Program-made: the position numbers and the translations under genes
In this document: positions 49,141-59,577 of the stretch, one piece after another
Layout: each line of letters starts with the position of its first letter
Position numbering within the stretch: position 1 is the first letter of the stretch
The notes under the pieces: model-generated
Told to the model about the DNA's origin: nothing
Databases searched by the model: none
The model's input: the letters and a program-made list of their open reading frames with translations, nothing else
Assembly (NCBI GenBank): GCA_037962975.1
Contig: CM075673.1
Location: forward strand, 17,530,001-17,594,000
DNA length: 64,000 nt
Source: Clitoria ternatea
Taxonomy: Eukaryota > Streptophyta > Magnoliopsida > Fabales > Fabaceae
Direction of reading: 5' to 3'

Positions 49141-50199
49141 TAATATGATTTGTATTTGTTACAAATAGAAGATAAGATCTTTATTAAATTTAATAATTTT
49201 AAAATCAAATATTTAATCCTTAATAAATTTGATAGGATTTGTAAAATTTACAAATTAAAGATAAGATCTTTATCAAATTTAATAGGATTCGAAATAAAAT
49301 ATCTTGAACTCTAGAAATAAGGTCTAAAATTTAAACCTTGATCGTTCCTAAAAATTAGGATGATTGTTGAGACTCTAGAGATAAGGTTTAAAAGTTAAAC
49401 TTTGACTATTCCTATTTTAGGATAATTGTAAGGGTCAAAAGATAAGGTTTAAAAGTTAAATTTTGGCTGTTTCAAAATTAAAGATTTCAAATTGTTTGAA
49501 ATCATAACCGAATATTTTGAGCTGTTAATGGTCAGTGGGACGTTCTGGCTAGGAAAGACTTGGTACTTAAGCGGTCACTCCGGACCCACCTCTCTTTCCT
49601 GGGAACTAACCTAATTACAGTACTAAATTTTTGGGTTGGAACACCCCTTGACCCTGTCTGTTGAACGGTCAACAGAGCCGCCAAACTTCTTTGCGTAGTT
49701 TTCCATTTATGACCCTGCGTGTTTAATTATGTGTTTTAAAATTTATTTTATTTTAAATACAATTGATTACTCTATTAATTGATTAATTAACACGTCCAGC
49801 GGTGAATGGTTATGGTCTTAGAGTTTTTTTATTTAATTTTAGATACAGCCTGCGTGTTGTGCCTTTCTCTATTCTTAAATTTCTTCTCTCAGCCCTTCAC
49901 TCGTATGTAAAACGAGTTTTCTTTATTACATTGTAATCTTGGAAAAGCCAACAAGGTGGAGACTTAGAAGAAACCTAGAGTGGTGATGGATATGACCTTG
50001 AAAGGAACAAAGGAGTAGTGACTCTAAGAGGATGGTGGTTTCAAGAAGTAGGACTTCATGAAGTCAAGACACCATAGTTCCTTTAGGTTTATTTTATTTT
50101 ATTTTATTTTCTAGGAAGACCATAACCATCTCATAATTCTTGATTGCATGTTTTGGGGTTTTATTTTGCGTTAAAGCGTTTAATAAAAGTCGGTAATGA

Positions 50200-50800
50200 A
50201 CAATAAGAAAATTGAAATCCCTCAAGCCCGACAATCATACCTTCCAATAAGTAATAACGTCTAACTTGATATAAATAAAGTGCAGGTCACGTCATAGTTG
50301 GGTGCCTTTATTTATGTTTAGTAGGACATGATTGGATAATTGGATTATCCAAGAATTATTAAGTTTTATTCAAATAGATTTTTTTCAATTGGATTGGAAA
50401 AGCCTAAAGGTATGAACAGTCTAAAACGCGTTCTAATAAACAACAGTCATCAATGCTAGTTTCAATAAAGTGTAGGTTCTGCCAAAGCAGGGTGCTTTTA
50501 TTGATATTAGTAAAGGATGATGGATAATTGGATTATCCAACCATTTGTTATTGAACTTATCTAGGTAACTTTAATCAGATTCAAGAACCTAGAACCGTTA
50601 ATATTAAGTTTAAACGCCTTCTAATAAGTAACACTCGTCGAGACTAATGTCAATAAATAGTGGGCCTGCCAAAGCAGGGTGTTATTATTTATATTAGTAA
50701 GGCGCGATGGGATAATTGTAATATCTAAATTGTTTTTATTAGGCCTAAACTTAACTCAGTTTTTCAATTGGATTGAAAATAACTTAGAGGCGTAAGGATT
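50200..50800 (+). repeat. Three 189-bp structured tandem repeats in the Copia leader
   Basis: Units are anchored by TTCYAATAA at 50242, 50431 and 50619 (spacing 189 and 188). Each unit can fold: an outer stem (for example ATAAATAAAG with CTTTATTTAT in unit 1), an inner CTGCCAAAGCAG hairpin in units 2 and 3, and a downstream GGATAATTGGATTATCC palindrome in units 1 and 2. The units differ at many positions but keep these pairings in part. Confidence 0.7.
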
Positions 50801-51199
50801 GAGCTTAAATTCATAAGATGAATAAGGGTAAAGAGTTACACACTCAATCATCCAAGAGTTGCATGAGATGCAATTGGAAATGTGTTTCCTACCTAAATAA
50901 CCAAGGGTTGGGCGATCAACCAAAGCTAACTCAGCATTAGGCCAAATATGGATCTTGACCCACTAGAAAAATCTTCTAATAGGATTTTTTTATGATTCAG
51001 TGAGGGTATTTATTTTGAATCAAAATAGTGGGAGATAACATATTTATTTAATGACCAAAATTTAAATATGTTTAAATAGAAGTGATAGATTTGCATGTAA
51101 TTTGTTTTAGAATAACCATGATATACCAAATATTATTTTGTTACAATCTGTCCTTTGGAAGGACACTTTATCTAAAAAATGCCTAGATAGGTATTGAGA

Positions 51200-53890
51200 C
51201 TTGAGAATTATCTTCATTAAAGATGAAGCAGCAGTGTGTCATGTTTGGCTTATATATCATTTATGGTTGGATCTTGAATACCCTATGGAGTCTGCATAAA
51301 CTCTGAGCTATAAAAGGCAATATGAATATATGGGAGATATACGATATGATCGTATATAGACTTTATTAAGGCCAAGTTAGTCTGGAAGTCTAAAAGGTGA
51401 TCAAGAAAGGAAATTGTTTCCAGTTTTAGCCAAAATAAGACATTGAAATAATTTGTCTAAAGAACTTGAAGGAGTTCAAAAGAAAGGGAAGTAAGACTTC
51501 CACTACAGGTCATGTTATAGAAGTCAAGTTATTTTACTTCACTAACATTAGTATCAGATACTAGTAGTAGATCTCAAATTTTGAAAGATTAAGGAAGTAG
51601 ATCACTTGTTAAGGGTGGAGAAATCTGTATAAAATTGAGCAAAAGTTACTACAATAAAGATAAGATCTATACCTATTGGGCTAGTTAGTGAACTAGACAT
51701 TATGCATATTGTTTCTTGTTAGACAAGAAATGTTTTTCTTATTATAAAATAACTTTATTTCTTCAAATGGATGTTGATGCACAATTGAGAAATGGATTCC
51801 ACATCCTAAATCTCAAAACACCCATTTATAACAACTGCCAAAGTAGGTTAAAATAAGTGATTTTGAACCTTACTTACATGGTATTGTCTCCTAAGGCAAA
51901 TGGATAAGAAACACATTTTCTAAATACCATTAATGTGGTTATATGGACTCTTTTTGATTTTGGAATCAATGGAGACATGTAAATCTTATTTATTGGAGAT
52001 ATAATTGAGACCTCATTCATTGAAAAGATGAGTAATCTATTATCTAATACATAACGATGTATGTGGGCCTATTGGAACAATAACTAGATATGTTTTTCAA
52101 TACTTCAACATACTAATTGAAAAGTCAATGAGTATGGATTTATGTAACATAAGTTAGAAAGTCTTTGAAAAGTTCAAAGAATTCATAATGAAGTGAAAAA
52201 CTAAATTGGCAAGACAATTAAAGCTCTTGATTAGATCAAGATAGCAAATAATTTGAGTTATAAGTTTGATAACTGTCTAATAGAGTGAGAGATTACCTCT
52301 TAACTCATTCCTCATGGAATGCCTTAATAGCATCTCTACGGGGAAAGTCAAACCTTGTTGGACATAGTTTGATTATTGATTATTATCAAACATCTCTAAC
52401 TCCTTCAACGTTTCTTTATTAACAAAATTTCTACACTTAACCATGTTCCATCTTAGACTTTCTTAAAGAAACCATATATGATATGGACTAGGAAGAAACC
52501 TAGTATGTCTTTACTAATAATTTGTAACTATGATGCTTCTATAGAGCATCCAACTCTGACAAGGTTGGATCCAAATTAGATAAATGTCTTCTGTGAGATA
52601 CCCAAAGAAAGCTAAGGGTTATCAATTCTACAATCCATCTGAGAATAAAAGGCTTGTTGCTTAGAATGTTGTATTCTTGAATAAGAGTACATCCCTTAAA
52701 GAATCAGTGGAAGGATGGTAGAACTTGAAGAAATTCAAGTATCACAAAGCATTTAAAAGTCAAGGATAGACTTGGAGCAGAAATCATAAAGTGTTGTGAA
52801 ATCTTTAGCTCCAGTAGCACAAGACTTGTGTAAGATCAAATAGGATATGTCACCAAACCTGAAAGATATGGATATCTTATAAATCAGGAAGGAGGCATAT
52901 TCCTAAATGACCAAGCTTCTTATAAAGAGGCCAATGCAAGTTTAGATTCTAAGACATGGCATAAGACCATGGGATTTGAAATGGGTTCCATGTATATTAA
53001 CAAGGTATGAACCTTGGTTGACACACCTAAAGGGTAAAACCTATAGGATGCAAGTGGGTTTTCAAAAGGAAAACTAAACATGGATGGTAATAAAAGTACC
53101 TTTAAAAGCAAGATTGACAAAATTCAATTAGCTTAAAAACCATTTAGATCCTACTTATTGTAGCAGTATACCACCATTATAAGATATGGTAGATAGATGT
53201 CAAGATGGAAATCATCTTAAGGATGTGTATGTGACACAACCTAAAGGCCTTTTATGCCTAAAACATCTAGGAAGGTATGTGAACTGCAAATATTCTATTT
53301 ATGGACTAAAGCAAGCTTTTAGAAGCTAGAATCTTCATTAAAGAATGAAGATAAATCTTATGACTATAAAAGGGTTAGTAACTGCACAATTATAGTTCTA
53401 GTATTACATGAAGAAGACATGCTTCTTCTAGAACTAATAATATTCTCATTCTATAGTCAAGAGCATCCTTAAACACTTAAGAAGGACTAAGGATTTAATC
53501 TTGATAAATGGAAGATGAGCTCGTTGTAAAGGTTACATCAATGTCAATTTTTGATTAATTTGAAAGACTTAAGATTGCAATCAAAATATATGTGTTGTCA
53601 AGATGGTTACGATGTATGCTTGAAAGGTTCAAAGCAAGAAAAAATCATTGGTTCTACTAACAAATCTAAGTATTTTGCTATGTTAATTTACAAAAGAAGT
53701 CAATTTACATTTAATCATTCCAAATGTTTTGTATCCTATGAGTTTCCACTGTGATGACAATGGAACCATAGAACAATATAAGGAAGTGAATTAATCCAAG
53801 CATATACTTAAATAGTTCCATCTTTGGAAGATGTGAAAATATGCAATGTGCATACCAACAAAATTGTTGGGAACCCACTAGTAAACCCGC
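51200..53890 (+). pseudogene. Copia pol remnants (integrase, RT, RNase H)
   Basis: Fragments in changing frames with many stops. An integrase stretch at about 52150-52310 resembles KFKEFQNEVEN...LGK.IKAL in Copia relatives. VGYP-like KKAKGYQFYNPSENKRL is near 52606. RT text with CKWVFKR is near 53045, and the KYSIYGLKQ motif is near 53287. A short open frame with SKYFAMLIYK at 53551-53754 is near the RNase H region, and the end resembles the usual DPLTKP-like tail near 53870-53890. Gag is not recognisable. No part could yield a working polyprotein. Confidence 0.75.
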
Positions 53891-53957
53891 TTACGTAGTA
53901 AAAGCATAAGGGCACTGTAGACGTCATTGGGCATTAACCTTATCAGCTCTAAGTGCA

Positions 53958-53967
53958 AGTGGGAGAT
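53958..53967 (+). other. Polypurine tract of the nested Copia
   Basis: AGTGGGAGAT immediately before the 3' LTR. Confidence 0.88.
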
Positions 53968-55247
53968 TGTTGGAAATATGCACTAAAAGCCTATATAGGT
54001 TCGCATCATTTTAAATAAGTCATTTTTTGTTAAATAGTTTAACAACCTTTACATATCCTTGGAGTAATAGGTAATATAAGAGTTATTCCTAAAATGTCCC
54101 TAATCAAGTATTTACGTGGGGACATGTAAATACATTAAGACTAGTGTGTGAATGTACTGATGATCTAATCTCACAGATCATGGATATAAATGATATCAAG
54201 TCTTCACACGGGTACACATTAAGAGTAATGATGTACTGGACAGACCCACCATGAGAACGTTGCATGGATCGTTACATGAATGTCATAAACGATTCTCAAT
54301 GTGATAACGGTATATGTAGTCCTTTGACCTGAAGTCACTATGATTCCTACATAAGGAGTTTATTGTTTTAATACAATCAAACGTCTTCTGTAATAAGAGG
54401 ACTATAAAGGTTGTGGTTAGGCAATGTACAAATTATGCAGAGGGATGTGAGTGATGTAGATGGGATTTGTCTCTCCTATGTGACAGGAGTGATATCTATA
54501 GGCCACTTGATGGAGTGAGACTAAGGAAATGCATGGCCATGCTAGAAAGAATAAATATTGGATATTTATTTGGATAAAGTCTACTCCGGTATTAAGTAAA
54601 ATAAATTGGACCGTACAAGGATGACACGACCATGCCTTGGGCCCAATTAGGATATCGTGACAAAAGGAACAAACATATAAAATAATTATCACTTATAGGT
54701 TATGTTGTTAATAAATAATATTCGGACATAATGATGCATTGCTAGATGCCGCTCTTATTTTATATTAATAATAAAATAGTTTATTATTAATATAACTGAG
54801 TATTTTACCTATAGGGTCACACACATAGAGTAAGGCCATCAGAAAATAGCTTTTTATTTTAGTTGGACTAAAATAAGACTATTGGGCCTAACTCATTTAG
54901 AATGAGTAAGGAGCCCACTCTTTAGAGAGCAAATTAGGTCAAACCTAAGCCTATAAATAAAGCATAAGATGCTCATAGGCGGCTACCCAAAAGAGACACA
55001 AAAATACACAAAAGTTGCAAAAGCTACACGCCGTCAAACTAGCATTTGGAAGGTGTAGCATTTCTGGTGGGAGTACTCGTGTGGACTCCTAAAGGATGAG
55101 GCTACGATTGCTTCGATATTCTTCAAGAGGTAATCCTAAAACGTAATTTTTTTGTGTGTGTTTGTCTTATGCTTTGAAACACGACGCTTTGTAAATCCTA
55201 TGGGAATCCTTGTATTTCCGCTGCTCATACACTAGGGATTCCTAACA
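53968..55247 (+). repeat. 3' LTR of the nested Copia
   Basis: 1280 bp, same length as the 5' LTR, TATAAATA at 54952-54959. It is followed by ATGTT and the resumption of the Gypsy LTR. Confidence 0.93.
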
Positions 55248-55252
55248 ATGTT

Positions 55253-56971
55253 CTCTTATATGAATGAAAATGCATGATGGATCCATTCTGGTGGGAACAT
55301 CTGCAGTGATTTCCAACAATAACATTTTTACGGATATCCAACCGATACCGCGCCCCATAATGCAACACCAACATCGGATAACAATACAATCATATCAATA
55401 ACAAGTGTTGCGGGACCCCCCTTAAGGACACACTGCTTAGCCCTTAAGACGACCGTGGTATAAAACCACCGCAGAGGTCTGTTGCTCAACAGAGTGCGTT
55501 CCCCCACCAGGAACCCCCTCAAAGAACCCTCTTGCGGATTCTTTGAACGGCCAATGCATATGATGCATGAATGAAATAGATCTAAATTAAATTATTAAAT
55601 TTCTTTATATAATTAATCTTAAAAATAAAATTGTCATAACAATCAAATAAGCATACTTTATATATATAATTCAAAGAATATGGAAACACATTTTCCATAA
55701 TATTTATATATTATCATAATCTAAAGAATATGGAAACATAACCATATTATAGTATTTATTTAGTATCATACCCCAAAGAATAAGGAAAATATATTTTCCA
55801 TAAAATTATACTACTAAGTTAATTTAAAAACAAGAATTTTCTCCCTTTAAATGTTTAAATAAACTTTTAAATTTAATTTAATTAATTATATTTATTTTAT
55901 TTTAGAATAAAGTCTCTAGAATAATAAAAATCTAATAATAATAAAAATTCTGATTTTTATAAAAAAATTATTATTTTAAGTTTTTAATCATATTTACGAA
56001 AATACCTTTGGTTTTATTTATGAAAATGTCATCGTTCTAATTTATTTACAAAAATGCCATTGCTTCTGATTTATTTACAAAAATGCCACCGCACATTTTT
56101 ATTTAAAAAACTGTCACCGTTTTCAGTTTTTAACACCACTTGAAAACGTCCGTTGTTAAAGGGGTCTGTTATGCAGAAACGAAAACAGCACTCTGTTTCC
56201 CTCTGTTTTTGTTGTTTTAATGATTTTAAATGCAAATTAAATATACCAATTGATTCCAAATCACCATACAACATTAGAAACATATCATATATCATATTCC
56301 AAACCAATTGGCATCAATTTCATAATTTAATTCAAATTAAATTAAAATCTAACTATATGAGTTTCTAAACAATTAACAATTAAACAACCAATTCTAACTT
56401 AATTTCCATGTATTTAATATTCTATCTCCTCTTTTTTACCTCAATTGAAGATCTCTAAGCTTCGCTTATGCTAAACTCCCTTGTATCCCCTTAATTCTTC
56501 AAGTTTGAGTAATTCCTTATTATGCAAAATTAAAGAGCTTGAGTGTAGTAATGGAGTTTATGAAAGCTTGAAGAGGGAGATGAAGGGTTAAGGAATTTGT
56601 AGTGTTTTTGTTCTTGAGGAAATTGGAAGGGTGGAGACCTTATTTATAGGCTTCAACGGCGGTGGAAATGAGGCGGTGGAGAAGAGAAGAAGAAAGGAGA
56701 GCTTTCGGGAGAGAAAAGGAAACAGAGAAGATATTTTTTATTTTTTATTTTATTTTAATTAATTAATGGGTCCCTTAATAATTCTTCCCTTTATTGTCGC
56801 ATTTTATTTCCGTTTAGTCTCATTTTAAATCCGATTTACAAAATAAAAATATCCTTATAACCGGAATAAAATTTCATATTTTCTAAAATTTATTTTTTAA
56901 TTTTTTGAGAAACTTTAATTTTTTACTATTTAATTACTGATTCAAATTTAATTAAAAATTGGGTTGTGACA
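55253..56971 (-). repeat. 5' LTR of the Gypsy element, part 2
   Basis: Collinear with the left LTR (about 39980-41676), ending TTGTGACA before CATGA. It has an extra roughly 30 bases near 56090 (an additional ACATTTTTATTTAAA-type block) relative to the left LTR. Confidence 0.9.
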
Positions 56972-56976
56972 CATGA

Positions 56977-58213
56977 TCCTTACTTAGGTGAAGCAAAGCT
57001 CACGATCAGGAGGAAAAATGAAAGTTCCAAGCTTTTGGCTCCTTTAGCTCATGGGTCCAGCCACCAAAAATGGAAGAGATAAAACTATTCTGTGTTTCAA
57101 TGAGATGAATTAAGAGTGGTGAAGTGAAGTGGTGGTGTTGTTTTCATGTTTTAAGAAGGTAGATTAAGAATGTTGTTTGAAGAAAAACAAGGGAGATGGT
57201 GGAACCTTTTATTGCAAAAATGAAAAAGGAACCAAGGACAATTTTGAGAGCAATTCTTGGTGATGCAAGGAAATGAAAAAAAATGTCCAATATATTCTTC
57301 AAGGCTAATTTTAGGCTAAAGAGAGTGTGAATTTTGGTCGAATCAGAGGGAGATATGTGACGCAAGGTGCTACTGGTTGATTGGTCCATTTGTTATTGAA
57401 CTGAAGATGTGTAAAATTTTAAATTGTGCTACGTTTAGAATTAGGAAATACTTAAAACACAAAAGTTATAGAGTTTTATTTCCTCTTCGATTTAATATAT
57501 CATACATGAAAATCTAATAACTATAGCATGAGATATGCTCAAACCAAGGTAAAGTGCTCTCGAAGCTCCCGAATTGTTTAAGGTTGAAAATATAATTTTA
57601 CCATGATTTTTCCTTTGAGAATCAGCCTTTGTGCTCTGCATCAAAGTTGTAGTATTTTTTTATACAAAATCATAGGAAAAAGAATGAAGAGGTTTCGTTG
57701 TCGTATCAAGGCAGAGCTGTTACGAATTAGGAATAGACCTCGAAATAATTGAAAAAAGGTACTAATGGGAGGGAATTGACCTTCTTGGTCTTCATGAAGA
57801 TTGTAGAGAATTTTGATATGAAAATTTTGGGATGGGAATTGCGCAAATCGAATATTATATGAGGGAGTTATGCTAAAAATACCACGAAAGGGTCAAGTTG
57901 AAATAGTGCACTTGCGAGTCAATGCATTGTTATAAAATTTGGGATTGATGGAGTGAGAATTGGGTTTAATGCTCAACTTAAGAATTATAAATATTTTCGA
58001 TATAGAAAATTTAGGACAAGAACGACTCTATTCTATTAATATTTGAGGGAGATATGCCTAATTTACTAAGAGATGCGCAAGAGAGGAACAAGTTACCCAC
58101 TTAATAAGTTATTTTCTAAAAATTTTCAAACTTAAGAGGTTAAAAGAAAACTTTTAAAAAAGAGAAGTTTCAAAACTATGTACACATCATATTAGAGAAA
58201 AGCCTTCAAGACT
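56977..58213 (+). repeat. Dispersed LTR-like repeat
   Basis: The part around 57400-57720 matches 17040-17370 in reverse complement with many differences (see the 16.4-kb repeat). It is probably an old Gypsy-type LTR. No gene is visible; an 81-codon minus-strand frame at 57144 has no known domain. Confidence 0.45.
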
Positions 58214-58215
58214 CT

Positions 58216-58274
<59 letters not shown>

Positions 58275-58277
58275 TTT
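58214..58277. repeat. (TTTA)n microsatellite
   Basis: About 16 uninterrupted TTTA units. Confidence 0.95.
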
Positions 58278-58326
58278 CTTCATAATTTTTTGATGGAGTC
58301 AGAATTATGAGTGTTACATGGTTAAG

Positions 58327-58640
58327 TTTATGGGAAAATATTCTTATTTTTTGTTTTATTTAGCATGAAATAGTTTTTCTTTAAAAATTTGACCTTGCAC
58401 TTATTTTTCTTATACTATTTAATTTTTTTGTTTAGTTTTTTAGTTTTATTGGTTTAGTTTTGTGAATGACTAAAAATCGAAACTTTTTTCGTGTACCATT
58501 CTTTCCTTCACAATGTTTAGCATACTTAATTGTGTTCTTATTTTTTGTTTTTTAAATTTGTTTCATATTTTAATGTGTTTTCCCATTTAATTTTGTAGGG
58601 AAACGTACAAAATAGGTTAGGGGAGATGAAAAAATGTTAG
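58327..58640 (+). repeat. Dispersed repeat, copy 2
   Basis: Second copy of the 35129-35420 repeat, same orientation, ending TTTAATTTTGTAGGGAAACG. Confidence 0.65.
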
Positions 58641-59577
58641 AAAAGACAAGACTATATACACGTCGTATTAGAGAAAAACCTTCAAGACTTTTTATTATTA
58701 TATTTATTTATTTATCCATAATGATAATTTGATAAATTGAAGTTGTATGAAATCAAATAAATAGTTAGAGATATTGTATTTAAATGTTTATTTGTACAAG
58801 TTGCTAAATATAAAATACAACATGTTGATCTTTTAATCCTCAATTTTGTATTTATTAATATTTTTTATTTTTTATTAATGGAAATATATAGGTATATGAA
58901 ATACTTAATTGTATCACACAAAATATATTCTAAAGTAAAAAGGTATCATAAAAAATATTACTAACATACGAAATATGTAACTTTAAAATTTTTTATTTAA
59001 ATATTAAAGATATACTTATAGAAATAGATTGCAATTCTTTTTACTAACATATAAGTAATATTCCATAAATTATTTTCAATAAATATATTCATATTATAAA
59101 ATTAGTAATTTATTCAGTAACAGTTGTAATAATGTATGTATAATTATAGATTCTATTTAAAAATATATAATCACTAAATAATAAAATGAACAATGATTAG
59201 ATAATTATATGATATAATTATAGTAATAAGAATACTTTTTATTAAAAATTAATATAGCATATTATTTTGAAATTTGGTTATTTTAGTCAAACTAAAAATA
59301 ATACATTGGTACAAAATTAATATATAAATATACTATTTATTTATATTGTAAATATATATATTCTCATTAATCATTTTTAATATGAATATATTTATCTATC
59401 ATTTATGATTTTATATTGTAAATTATAATGAAGTGATATAATATTGTATGCTATTATTTACTTTATTAATTTTATAATAAAGTCACAATAAAAATTTTCT
59501 CTTATATATTCAAAATGGATTATTAATATATTAAATTTAAATTATTACATAAATAATATATTAATATATCATAATCT
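58641..59577. other. Extremely AT-rich spacer
   Basis: Mostly A and T with no frame, repeat unit or structural signal I can define. It ends abruptly at the truncated Gypsy fragment. Confidence 0.6.

Larger units (their letters stand above)
46987..55247 (+). mobile_element. Nested Copia retrotransposon, 8.3 kb, decayed interior
   Basis: Two 1280-bp LTRs (46987-48266, 53968-55247) start TGTTGG and end CTAACA. The element is flanked by the exact duplication ATGTT (46982-46986, 55248-55252), which interrupts the Gypsy LTR. The tRNA-Met primer site follows the left LTR after one base, and polypurine tract AGTGGGAGAT precedes the right LTR. Read by eye, the LTRs differ at roughly two dozen positions (about 2%), mostly transitions, so insertion was recent. 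Nevertheless the interior holds only broken fragments of integrase, RT and RNase H. It was probably copied by proteins supplied by another element. Confidence 0.95.
39459..56971 (-). mobile_element. Gypsy (chromovirus/Tekay-like) retrotransposon, interrupted by a nested Copia
   Basis: It begins TGTAACACCC and ends TTGTGACA, flanked by the exact 5-bp repeat CATGA (39454-39458, 56972-56976). The left 2.2-kb LTR (39459-41676) is intact; the right one is split by the Copia insertion (46457-46986 and 55253-56971). Read on the minus strand the order is 5' LTR, tRNA-Met primer site, gag, protease, RT, RNase H, integrase, polypurine tract, 3' LTR, which is the Gypsy order. The pol reading frame is constant from gag to RNase H apart from several stop codons, then is shifted in integrase. 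Without the nested insertion the element would be about 9.2 kb. Confidence 0.95.
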
